Below, piece by piece: positions 46,486-56,155 of a DNA stretch of 64,000 nucleotides; position 1 is the first letter of the stretch, and the number at the start of each line of letters is the position of its first letter. A program made the translations under genes and the position numbers. The notes under the pieces are model-generated. The model worked only from the letters and a program-made list of their open reading frames with translations, made no database searches and was not told the DNA's origin. Source of the DNA: Anisus vortex (Eukaryota; Mollusca; Gastropoda; Planorbidae); contig OX421494.1 in assembly GCA_949126835.1 (NCBI GenBank), positions 55,804,358 through 55,868,357 of the forward strand, written 5' to 3'.

Positions 46486-47100
46486 GTAAGTGCCGACTTC
46501 CTTTCTCTCTCAGAAACAATGAATCTAGGAAGGCGAGTTTCTGGCAAGCGAATTTAATATGTAGTTATAATACAACACAATTCAACATACATTAATACAC
46601 CTCATGACAACCACATATGTAGGGACTAAAGTGAGATCAACGTCCACTTCTATATATTTATTTAATACCATCTAACAAACACCGGTCCTGACTTTGACCG
46701 TGTTCCCTTCTGTCTCCTACACACACTCTGACCCTCCATGCTGACCTATTGACCCCTTACGTGTCGATGGTTAATGTTTTTTGGTGTTGCCACCTTACTT
46801 AATTTATTTGTACAGGCAATCTATTCCATGCCCGAGCGCTATTCTGGAAGAAAGTGTACTTATATTTGCTCTTGTATATAGGATTAAAAAAAAGTAGTTT
46901 GTCCTTAAGTTTATCTGAGAATTGTAATAGAATGTTATTGGGTTGTATTTTAAAATTAGAATTTAATGCTTTGGGTATTATTACTACTTTACTCTTTGCC
47001 CTTCTCTCCTCTAGTGTTTCTAGGTTTAGTGGTTGAACTATTAAGTATAATTTGAAATCATAATGGGATGCTAAATTCAAGGTTTTTTTTTCAGGCAATA
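46486..47100 (-). pseudogene. CR1/jockey-like LINE 3' end: RT C-terminus plus 3' UTR
   Basis: The minus strand encodes NLETLEERRAKSKVVIIP, KALNSNF and YKYTFFQNSARAWNRLPVQI with a stop near 46799. The following 300 bases match the repeat at 15.87-16.20 kb (GGTGGCAACACCAAAAA to CGTGACAG) and end in a TAATAATAATAG microsatellite, a plausible LINE tail. Confidence 0.75.
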
Positions 47101-48789
47101 AATGAAAACCAACTAAACCATGCTATTGGGGGTAATCACGAGATGATAACAACCCTAAACTCCGTTTCATTTTTTTCTCAGAAACTGGTAAAATATTCGT
47201 AACCGTTCATGTGAAACCCATTGAATGAAATTTAGCCGTTGCTTAAAATTGACGATCTGGTGCTAATGGACGTAAATTTAAACCTGTAAAAAAAAAAAAA
47301 ACGCTAAAGTCTGTAATTGAGAAAAATGAAGGGCATGTTTACACCTGACACGACCGCGATAAAGTTTTTAATTAAACTTGATGTATCGCAAGGGAAAATT
47401 ATTTTTTACACGATACTTCTTTCAAATCACACACAATTAAAATGCCGAGTAAAATTGAAGGCTGCGCAAAAAAATGGTAAAAAAATAGAGAAATGAGACA
47501 CTGGGTTAAAATTATGACAACATTACTAGGTTCAATGGCAGAGGTTAGGAAAAAAAATCTAAGTTTAAAGGAGAACTATTTTGTAGGTACTCAGTCAACT
47601 GTGAAATCACCTATATTCATCGTCAGGTAGCGAAATCGCTCCGTGGATAATTTTAACGTTTTAAAATAATTTGCCCCCAATTTCGGTTCGACACTTGCGT
47701 TTTGACACACAGAAAAAAAAAATTCAAGGTTAGTGAATGGGAATGAATCGATCAAATAATTGACTGGAAATTAGCTCAGCGTATTCGAATATTCAAAAAT
47801 GTTCTATCCGCATATAAATATAATAAAATCAATTATAAGCACTCATGACCATGAAACTGCATCTCGATTTAAGCGCAACTCGGGTGTGTTATTTATAAAG
47901 CCTTTTTACCTATGTGTTGTTAATGTAATCTTTAAATAATAAAGAAACAGGTATGTTAATAGTGGCACACCTATGTGCACCTCGCTGTGTTTAAACAGGA
48001 CTCTTGAGTTAGCAAACATCAGAAAACTTAACCAGCCAAAATAAAATTGAAATAATTTTTTCTCTAAGTTTATAAGTTGTTACTGTTATTTTTTTGTGGC
48101 AAATAATCTTACATTTTGATAGAGTTAGGGCCTATACAAGATTAAAAAGGGCCTAATACTCCCATACACTTTTTTTGTTTACCTTAGTTTACTTACTCTA
48201 TAATAAACCTACTCGTTTCTAGGCTCGTGAAATGATTGCAATTATCCGGTTGACATTTGGCACTTGGCGTGACAAAGTTCTTACGTTTTTAATTACACAA
48301 AAAACGTACATGACATAAATGACACTTGACTGGCCGGGAACTCCAGATTTTTCAGATGAAAATGTCAACTTTTCACCATCTAGATGTTTAATTAAGTTGA
48401 ATAGAATAGAGAGATATAATGGAATAATATTGCTCTTAGAAGCAATGTCGTATATAATTGTTATTTATTAGGGAGTTTTACAAATGTTTGTTAAAGTGAT
48501 AAATGTAAAAAATGTTTCATAAAAGTTAACAAATGAAAATGGAAAAATCTGCATACCTTAAAGAAATTAATTAATGAAGAAAATTTCGTAAAATCGCGAC
48601 ACGATTTGAGTAAATAACTTTTAAAAACGAATTCTTTGAAACCAAATTATAATTCAAGATTGTGTTGTATATCCTTAAACAATTCTATCTCAATACTGGA
48701 AGGAATGGATAAGCATTGTTGAGGCCCTATGTCTTAGTGGGGACTTAAAGGAACTTGATTGGTTGATTGATAAACAATTCTAGAACAAA
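47101..48789. other. AT-rich intergenic sequence upstream of the first GPCR
   Basis: Highly AT-rich with frequent stops on both strands. No exon, RNA or repeat element was recognised. The first receptor has ACAAA immediately before its ATG. Confidence 0.5.
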
Positions 48790-49869
48790 ATGAGCGATCA
48801 ATTCGCTTGTGCGCTAAATGGGACCATGTGCGGTTCAGCGGCGCCTCTGCAGACCGGCCTATTGAGCGACTACGCCACTGACATATTCAAGATAGTGAAT
48901 TATGTGGTGCTCAGTAGCGCCATCAGCATCTTCGGCCTCGTGGCCAACAGCCTGAACGTGTGCGTCCTGGTCAAGCAGGGCTTCAGCAACTCCATGAACA
49001 TCAGCTTCTTCGGCATGGCCGTCTCCGACATGGGCAGCCTGGTGACCCTGCTGTGGCTGAACGTCTGCCTGAGCCCGTTCATCAAGGGCGTCTTCAATGA
49101 GATCCACTACCTGTTCGGCGCCTGGCTCCACGGCTGCTCGGCCCGAATTACGGGCTGGATCGCGGTGTACATCACGGCCGAAAGGTACCTGTCCATAGCC
49201 AGGCCGTTGAAGGTCAAGGAGATGGTCACTCCACGAAGAACTGTAGGGATCATAGTTGGTATTTACATAATTAATCTACTGACGTTAATCCCCGAGGTTT
49301 CCACCATATACTTTGACTGGAAAATGGTAACGGGTCAGAGCAACATCGTTAAAGGTTTACCAGTGGAACCGGATGGGTTGACAGTTGAAGGTCTCGTGTT
49401 CGCCGTTCACGCATCGCTAACTCTCATGTCGTTCGTCGGTCTGGCCATCTTCACCATCGTCCTCGTGGCCAAGCTCAAACAGAAGTCGCTCTGGCGCCGA
49501 GGGGCCATCTCTGCGGACGAGACCCAACAGAGCTCAATGTCCACGCGGGACAGGAAGACAGTGACCTTGGTCATCACGGTGGCGACCTTGCTCATCGTCT
49601 GCTACATCCCCACGGTGACCTTCTCCATCATCACGACGACCATCCCTGCCTTCAGCCTGATGGGCAGGGAGTCCAACGTCTTCTACGTGGCCTGGTCATT
49701 CGCCTTCATCACCCACTCCATCAACTCCAGCGTGATCGTGTTCCTGTACTACAAGATGAGTACCAGGTACAGGGTGACCTTCCAACAGATCCTCGGACGT
49801 TGCCTATGGCGAAAAGCGAGCGAGGAAAACACTGATGGCAAAATGAGTGAGCTAAGTACAAAATATTGA
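48790..49869 (+). CDS. Class A (rhodopsin-like) GPCR, intronless, molluscan chemosensory/peptide type
   Basis: 359 residues in one exon with seven hydrophobic segments. Landmarks: N53 in GLVANSLN (TM1), D80 in MAVSD (TM2), C116 at the start of TM3, E131-R132-Y133 (DRY variant), CYIP at 271-274 (CWxP variant), and N312 in NSSVIVFLYY (NPxxY variant without proline). N10-G-T is a glycosylation sequon. Intronless receptors like this are expanded in gastropods, where some are expressed in chemosensory organs; databases often label relatives FMRFamide-receptor-like. The ligand is unknown. Unlike its paralogue at 54.7 kb it has no cysteine in extracellular loop 2, and residues 151-205 use A/T-ending codons far more than the G/C-rich flanks. 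The start is the first in-frame ATG. Confidence 0.93.
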   Translation: MSDQFACALNGTMCGSAAPLQTGLLSDYATDIFKIVNYVVLSSAISIFGLVANSLNVCVLVKQGFSNSMNISFFGMAVSDMGSLVTLLWLNVCLSPFIKGVFNEIHYLFGAWLHGCSARITGWIAVYITAERYLSIARPLKVKEMVTPRRTVGIIVGIYIINLLTLIPEVSTIYFDWKMVTGQSNIVKGLPVEPDGLTVEGLVFAVHASLTLMSFVGLAIFTIVLVAKLKQKSLWRRGAISADETQQSSMSTRDRKTVTLVITVATLLIVCYIPTVTFSIITTTIPAFSLMGRESNVFYVAWSFAFITHSINSSVIVFLYYKMSTRYRVTFQQILGRCLWRKASEENTDGKMSELSTKY

Positions 49870-50044
49870 AAAATGCAATCAGGAGAATGCAAGTAGTTAG
49901 AGCTCCAAGAAGTTCGAGTTGCAAGCAGCTAAAGTTGCAAGCAGTTCGACCAGCAAGCATAGCACAGTATGCGCGTTGCACTCAATTGAAACTTGGAAAT
50001 ACTTTCTTTAAGTTGTAAAATTATGAATTCAAAATGAAAGTAAA

Positions 50045-50050
50045 AATAAA
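50045..50050 (+). terminator. Candidate polyadenylation signal of the first GPCR
   Basis: AATAAA about 175 bp after the stop codon. The region is AT-rich, so chance occurrence is possible. Confidence 0.3.
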
Positions 50051-50340
50051 GATAACATTAAAAAGAAATAAGAAAACATATTTAAAGTTGTAGATGTACT
50101 TATCTTTATACATAAATTATAAATCATGGAAAATAAATTTTGTATTGAAGTGGTTCCAGTTAAACACATAAAGACGTATTTACAAATTACAGAGAGAGAC
50201 TTGAAATGACACAACACAATTTTGTTCATCGAAAAACACAACACTGGTATCAAATACACATATTGAATGCACAACACTGATATCAAATACACATATTGAA
50301 TACACAACACGTGTATCAAATAAACACATTAAATAGCTAA

Positions 50341-50497
50341 TTATTGTCGGGACAGTTGAGTTCCAGTCTGGGTCCCACGTTCGTCTTGCGGACGCTTCAC
50401 CACAAGTAGTCTGTACATGCTGTAGACTCTCTTGTTACAGATGAATGACAAGAAGATGGTGAAACCTTGGAGCCCGTTTAGAATTACTGAGACGATC
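50341..50497 (-). CDS. Last exon of a class B / adhesion-type GPCR (TM7 and tail)
   Basis: After an acceptor (CACCCGCAG) the minus strand reads IVSVILNGLQGFTIFLSF, then ICNKRVYSMYRLL, a short hydrophilic tail and TAA at 50341. The N-x-L-Q-G-F-x-I-F-L pattern is the TM7 signature of adhesion and methuselah-like receptors. One base of a split codon precedes the isoleucine. Upstream exons must lie to the right on the minus strand; I could not identify them by eye. It sits tail to tail with the first class A GPCR, and the remaining gene may enclose the second one in an intron. Confidence 0.7.
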
Positions 50498-51240
50498 CTG
50501 CGGGTGATGAAAGAAATATATACAACAACAAAACAAGATGATAGCTCGTTTTCTAGTTTGTAACTCGTGTCTTTATAAACATATTTATATTCCCTTTTGT
50601 ATTGTCTTTATTAATGCTTTATATAAATGTGTGTCTTACTTGAGTATATTACTGTTCTCTGAAATGCCAACAACATAAGGCAACTATCCGCCAACCATCT
50701 CCTTACTTAAGACGTTCTTGTATCTTTCTAGTCAAATCTAATATTGTCTTCTTTGATAATGGAACACATACAAGATTATTTACTACAATTATATACACTT
50801 ATATTTTTTGCCTAAATTAACAGAATAACAAGAATAAATCTCTATGTGTGAATGCTAACAAAGGACGAGCCGTACACTTATTATTATAGAAGGGCTAACC
50901 TCAAGTAATTTAAAGATAATGTGAGCTTTTTACCAAGTTTAAAGTAATAGTTTTAGACTTTGACCAAGTTTAAAGTAATAATTTTAGACTTTGACCAAGT
51001 TTGAAGTATAAAAGTCAGAGTTTGAAGCAGCAATGTCTAGCCTCGATTCCTGTACAATCCGAGCAGATATATATGTCAGTGTAAAATTTCTCTAAAGGCT
51101 CCAAAAGTCAGAGAACCCTAAGTATCTAACTTTAAAGCCCTGCCCTATGACGTCAAAGCACTAATTTTAGCAAACATCCACTGATTCTTTACTAATGTTT
51201 TGCGCTCAAAATTTTTTTTTTTTAATATAACGAATCGATT
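50498..51240. other. AT-rich sequence, no gene seen
   Basis: Possibly intron of the minus-strand adhesion-type GPCR gene. A partly duplicated TTTTAGACTTTGACCAAGTT segment occurs at 50.93-51.01 kb. No exon found. Confidence 0.4.
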
Positions 51241-51244
51241 TTTA

Positions 51245-51480
51245 GTCTGCAAAAGTGGTGGCATGCCCCCTCTGTAAACACCAAAATGAAACAGTTGCCC
51301 ATCACCTTTTTGACTGTCCGGCACTTCAGGACATACGAAATGTCGACCTCCCCAATAACACCAAATCTCACAAACACTCTATATTACAACTACGAACAGC
51401 TACAAAAAGTCAGCGATTTCTTCATTTTCAGGCCGAAGTGTCCAGATGGCTGCTATATCAGTATGATGATACTTAGTCTG
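51245..51480 (+). pseudogene. LINE C-terminal zinc-knuckle fragment
   Basis: It encodes VVACPLCKHQNETVAHHLFD, CPALQDIR, then RFLHFQAEVSRWLLYQ and a stop. The C-x2-C...H-x4-C knuckle with V-x-H-x-L-F-D-C-P is typical after the RNase H of LINEs; it complements the fragment at 42.0 kb. Confidence 0.7.
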
Positions 51481-51623
51481 CTATGCGCCAGTAGTGGAAT
51501 ATCTGCGAGGCCACACATTATGTTTAGGAGATACTGTAAAAGTTTTGAAACACTTTCTTGATATAATAACCACACTCCTTCTATACAGAAGATCAATGTG
51601 TTTTGATTCGGATCTTATTCTTC

Positions 51624-51890
51624 ATGGTGCCTAGCGGCAGCGCGTTCTCCTAGCGGACCGAAGGTCCTGGGTTCGAATCCTGTTGAAGGATAGGGTTTTT
51701 TCTCGGGTCTGGAGGGTGCCCTTGAGTCTACCCAGCTCTGATGGGTAGCTGACGTTAGTTGAGGTAAAGTAAAGGCTGCTGTGCATTGTGCTAGCCACAC
51801 AATCGCTTAGTATGCCGTGGCCAAAGAATCTGGTGAACGCTGCTTCACCGGCCCTAGGATCAATTTGTTACCGACGTGTATTTTACTTTT
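51624..51890 (+). repeat. Family-A SINE, full-length-like
   Basis: The head is GTGCCTAGCGGCAGCGCGTT with the B box GGGTTCGAATCC. The body is GTCTGGAGGGTGCCCTTGAG with CTACCCAGCTCTGATGGGTA. The end is GGTGAACGCTGCTTCACCGG with a TTTTACTTTTTTTAC tail. Confidence 0.8.
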
Positions 51891-52759
51891 TTTACTTGTT
51901 CATTGTTCAGTTGTTGGTCTTCTTGGTTTGTTAATACTGCCTCTTGGGACTTGGAAAGAAAGAGAATTTCTTCCTTCATATGGAAAAAGAAACTATGCAA
52001 ATCTATCTTTAAAGAATGCTAACATCTCTTTATATATCAAAATATTGAAGGAAACACAATCAAGGACCCCCCTTCCCTTAAACAGCAGATCGCAAGGCGA
52101 AAATGGCGGCGGATAGGAACACCCTACGAAACCCACACAGGAAATCACCCGAAAGGCTTTGCAATGGAACCCCTATGACAGGTAAATCGTCCTAAGACTA
52201 CCTGGAGACGATCATTTGAGAATGATGCAAACTTTCATGGGGTGAACTGAGAAAGGATGCCCGGAATCGAGTGTGCGGGAGAATTGCTGTAGAGACCATA
52301 TGTTCCAAAGGAATTAAGCAAGTATGCAAGCAACATTTACTCATATTTTTTTGTCAATAACCATTTGAAAAAGAGTAGATTTCTTAGACATAATAAACTA
52401 ACCCATAAAAACAAAGTTTTTATTATACTCCCTTGCTTTGTAAACTAAGTTTATATTTAATTTATATTTTGATAGATTAAAATAAATATATGTATAAACA
52501 ATAACTTATAAATTTCCACACTAAAATTTTGCAAATACCTTTTTTTTTCTAGCTTTGGTCCGAAAAAAAAACATAAAAAGATACATTGTGCCGTTTTCAT
52601 TCTATTTATTTCGTAAAAACGAACATATTCGAAAATTTTATTTCCTTTCGTCTCTTCCGGCAGAGGCAGCCATACTTTACGTGAAATATACTCTTCGATT
52701 CGCAAATTGGTCGAAAGAATTCGTGACTATTCCAAAGGCTATGATGGTGAAAATTTGAT

Positions 52760-52912
52760 AGAATGTATTGTTAGTCGAGACGTCTGCTGCCTAAGTTTCA
52801 GCTCGATTGGACGACGGGAAGTGGTCGAAAAATTGATGCAAAGTTTTGCTAATAATCAAACATCCAAGCAACCAACCAACCAAGCAGACAGACAGACAGA
52901 CAATGCAAGTTA
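52760..52912 (+). repeat. Interspersed repeat 3' end with (CAAC)n(CAGA)n tail
   Basis: TGCTGCCTAAGTTTCAGCTC, GATTGGACGACGGGAAGTGG and GAAAAATTGATGCAAAG end in CCAACCAACCAAGCAGACAGACAGACAG. It resembles retroposon 3' ends; no family assigned. Confidence 0.45.
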
Positions 52913-52914
52913 AA

Positions 52915-53055
52915 AGAACGGGAGTAAAAAGAGCGAATATTTACAACTGACAAGAGTAAAACACTAATAGAAATGCAGGACTAGACTCGGACCACGGATG
53001 TGCGTAGGGCTCAACAATTTTCTTTATAGAAGGAGCGTCTGTAATATATAAGATA
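52915..53055 (+). mobile_element. LINE 3' tail fragment
   Basis: GCGAATATTTACAACTGACA, ACTAGACTCGGACCACGGAT and GAAGGAGCGTCTGTAATAT repeat the tail seen at 16.85 kb and inverted at 59.5 kb; the first two also occur, without the last, near 40.3-40.7 kb. Confidence 0.6.
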
Positions 53056-54715
53056 AGATACAGCATAAAACAATTTTAAATGCCTTAAAGATTGTTTATT
53101 AATTCAACGAGAAAAAAGCAAACAAACAAAATTACTGCGCTTGTTTTCAAAGTCTAATCTCGCAGAGTTAATCACCCAGGACATTTTAAATTGGTTTACA
53201 TCCAGATATGGATATTTTGTACCAATAAACTTTCCACATATAAATCTTTCTGTACAACAGCTAGGCTCCAATTTCCTTCCTATAATTTCTTCCCTACAAA
53301 TAATTAACATTCACAGACTGATATTAGCTAAACAAGCGAAATAAAAATATTTTCAAATGGTTTGCATTATTTGTTGTGTCTATAATTACATGCAATCGAC
53401 GTCAGCAGAACGGATGCACTACCTCAGTTTAGTATTATTAACGAATTGGAGTCAGGAATTAGTGTTGACATGTTTGACATGCGCAGATCACGTGATTATC
53501 CCTATCCCCGATAGCTTTAGGCCAAACAGTGATTACCTAGAGTAACTCCCTTCAAACATGCATGCCATTATTACATGTCTATGTTCTTATACAAATAATT
53601 AAAAAACAACTAATAATTATTTAGCCATGTATCTAGATCTAAATTTAATAAGCTGTTCGGTCTGATTAACTTCAATTTTTAACCTGCCATTAATATAATT
53701 TGTGTTGTTGTAAATAAAACAAAAAAAAAAGGATTATTAAAACATTGCGAATTCATTTTCTCCCCGCATCGTTTTTTTATGGCCATAAAGGAGTTTTGAG
53801 CCTAGGACGTAATAATCTTCTATCTTTGAAGGAACGTCTGTAAAACTTTATAAGTCACTTACCATAATACATGTCTCTTGAACTTTGCGTGTCGATGCGA
53901 TAGAGAGCCCAAGAACAGAATTAGAAAAGACATTGTTTTTAAAAAACATGAGTTGAAAAACATGGCAATGAGTTGAAACATGCCTGAATATCTATAGTGT
54001 CCTAATAAGTTCAGAAACGTCTCAGTAATATTAGATGGAAGCTTTGTTGGATATCTCAAAAGCATTAGCCTACATATCATACATAGATATAGCCTAGTAT
54101 CCAACTTATTGGTAAAGTACCGAAAGAGGTTGAACTATTGCAAGTTTATCTTATTGTAAGGAAGGTCTTAGCCTAATATCGACTTCAACATAATATATTG
54201 ATGCATATACTTTAATTGTTTTCAGTGCAATCATAATAGTCAAATAATGAACAATATATTGCAGTGAAGTTAAAACATATATAAACCACACCATGTTTTT
54301 GGTTTCATCAACAGTCCTTTGATTTTGTTCTGGTGTAGAATCACATGCCAACTAACAGTTGAAGTTTTTTCAACTTTTCACCAAAAATAAGTCTTTTTCT
54401 ACGAATTTAAAACGCAAATCTTTACCTAGATAGAATAAACCAAAACATTGTAGACAATGACATGAAATAAGGACGTAAATATATTATAAGAGACAATACA
54501 ATTATATCCAGGGAATATACATTAGGCCTTTTTTTAAAACCATGTAGGACTTTAAGGATAACTTTTAGAATTAAGAATTCCACAAAATTGTTTGAAACAC
54601 TTTACGACGTTTTTAAAGGTAATTTCTTAAATAAATGTATTTATCATTTGACTATTGTGTTATAGTCACACAATGTCCTAGTGTCTAAATACAGTGAGGT
54701 TGGTTATACCTTGCA
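53056..54715. other. AT-rich intergenic sequence with a SINE-B 3' half
   Basis: The only element recognised is the 3' half of a family-B SINE at about 53788-53860 (GGAGTTTTGAGCCTAGGACG, CTTCTATCTTTGAAGGAACG). The rest may be intron of the minus-strand adhesion-type GPCR gene. Confidence 0.45.
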
Positions 54716-55768
54716 ATGAATTATAATTTTTCAAGCGATGTTGCCGGTGGATCTTTGAGTCTTGACCTGCAGAATGAGAAGTGGACAGCGTTGGTCAGCG
54801 AGGCAGTGGTCAACGTGTTCCTATTGGTCAACCACGCCATTCTGAGCTTTATTCTTTGTGTGACAGGAACTGTGGCCAACGTTATCAACATCTGCGTGTT
54901 CCTCCAGCAGGGCCTGGAGACTTCCATGAACATTAGCCTCTTCGCGCTCAGCGTCGGCGATCTGATAGGCCTGGTCACCTTGCTGTGGTATAACGTCTGC
55001 GTGAACCCTTACATCAACGGCCTTGACCCGAACATCGTGTTCAATGAGATCTCTTACCTCACCGCCGGCTGGCCACACGGGTGCGCGTCACGCATCACCA
55101 GCTGGACGACTGTCTACATCACAGCAGAACGATGTCTGTCCATCGCGCTGCCCCTGAAGATCAAGCAGGTCATCACGCCCCAAAGAACGACCGCGATCAT
55201 CCTCATGATCTACCTCATCAATATCCTTTCACTGGTTCCCGAGTATGCCTCAGCGTACTTCGACTGGACGTTCAACCCGCTTAAAAACAGGACCACGTTC
55301 GGCCTCGCGTTTCGCAACAACCGGCCGCAGACGAATTGTCTGAGTTTCCTGTTCCACGGGTCCTTCACCCTGATCTCATTTTTCTCGGTCGTGACCTTCA
55401 CGAGCGTCCTTGTGATGGAGCTGAGACGAACGTCGAGGTGGAGAAAGCAGACCATGTCGTTGTCGTCCCAGGAGCAGACGGAGAAGATGTCCAAGCGAGA
55501 CCGCAAGACGATGGTCATGATCGTGCTCCTGGCCGTCTCCCTGATCGTCTGCTACATCCCGACCGTGGTCCTGTCCATCGTCACCATTAGCGTGTCCGAG
55601 TTCAGTGTTGTTGGCAAGGAGGTCAACCTGTTCAACACCTGCTGGTCGTTTGGTTTCCTACTGCATTCCGTCAACTCCAACGTCCACTTCCTCCTGTACT
55701 ACAAGATGAGCTCCACATACAGGACGAGCTTCAGCGAGCTTTTTCTAAAGTGTCACAGACATGTGTAA
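54716..55768 (+). CDS. Class A (rhodopsin-like) GPCR, intronless, paralogue of the 48.8-kb receptor
   Basis: 350 residues, one exon, seven hydrophobic segments. Landmarks: N55 in GTVANVIN, D82 in LSVGD, C123 at the start of TM3, E138-R139-C140 (DRY variant, tyrosine lost), CYIP 279-282, N320 in NSNVHFLLYY. Sequons at N4-F-S and N191-R-T. C208 in extracellular loop 2 can pair with C123. Shared blocks with the upstream receptor include SMNIS, VTLLW, NEI, VYITAER, LSIA, PLK, YFDW, RDRKT, CYIPTV and LYYKMS, so the pair arose by tandem duplication. Third codon positions are strongly G/C against AT-rich flanks. Likely a sensory or neuropeptide receptor; ligand unknown. Confidence 0.93.
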   Translation: MNYNFSSDVAGGSLSLDLQNEKWTALVSEAVVNVFLLVNHAILSFILCVTGTVANVINICVFLQQGLETSMNISLFALSVGDLIGLVTLLWYNVCVNPYINGLDPNIVFNEISYLTAGWPHGCASRITSWTTVYITAERCLSIALPLKIKQVITPQRTTAIILMIYLINILSLVPEYASAYFDWTFNPLKNRTTFGLAFRNNRPQTNCLSFLFHGSFTLISFFSVVTFTSVLVMELRRTSRWRKQTMSLSSQEQTEKMSKRDRKTMVMIVLLAVSLIVCYIPTVVLSIVTISVSEFSVVGKEVNLFNTCWSFGFLLHSVNSNVHFLLYYKMSSTYRTSFSELFLKCHRHV

Positions 55769-55998
55769 GCAAATCCCCAAAAAATGTTCGCATCGATCTA
55801 CTAAAAAACAACAAATATCTTTGAAGAACAACCGAGAATTTTGAAACTGTAAGCATTTAGCATGGTTCAGCTATTACGTTTAAATTCTAACTATCAAACC
55901 CAAACTTTCCTTGCGTAACTAATTGACAAGTCTTAAATATTATGCATGCATAAAGGTTCAACGTGTACAACATATCCGTTCCCATTCCTTCATTAGCT

Positions 55999-56004
55999 AA
56001 TAAA
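55999..56004 (+). terminator. Candidate polyadenylation signal of the second GPCR
   Basis: AATAAA about 230 bp after the stop; it overlaps the start of the THAP-like fragment. Confidence 0.3.
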
Positions 56005-56006
56005 AC

Positions 56007-56155
56007 ATGTCTGTGTGCTGCGTTACTGGTTGTACGAAAAGATGTAGCGGTTGAATTTTATTTCATTTCCCAAAGATGGCGCCAAAAGAAAACGATGGAT
56101 TGTGAATGTCAGACGTGAAGAATCACTTATTTATAATACCAAACTTATTGCTTGA
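56007..56155 (+). pseudogene. Decayed THAP-domain fragment
   Basis: The ATG opens MSVCCVTGCTKRCSG, which fits the THAP start C-x-V-x-G-C-T-x-R. An in-frame TGA follows, then ILFHFPK in the same frame, and one frame over FPKDGAKRKRWIVNVRREE. THAP domains place F-H-x-F-P-K-D and a tryptophan in that order. One stop and one frameshift make it a relic, probably of a P-element-like transposase or a THAP gene exon. Confidence 0.6.

Noticed and set aside
48859..49131. Antisense frames over the two GPCR genes
   Set aside because: These shadow frames follow from the G/C-rich third positions of the real receptor genes.
51615..51800. Minus-strand protein with STGFEPRTFG
   Set aside because: It is antisense to a SINE-A copy; such frames recur wherever this SINE type lies.
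55336..55590. Alternate-frame plus-strand protein inside the second GPCR
   Set aside because: It is overlapped by a complete seven-transmembrane frame with clear motifs; the alternate frame has no family resemblance.
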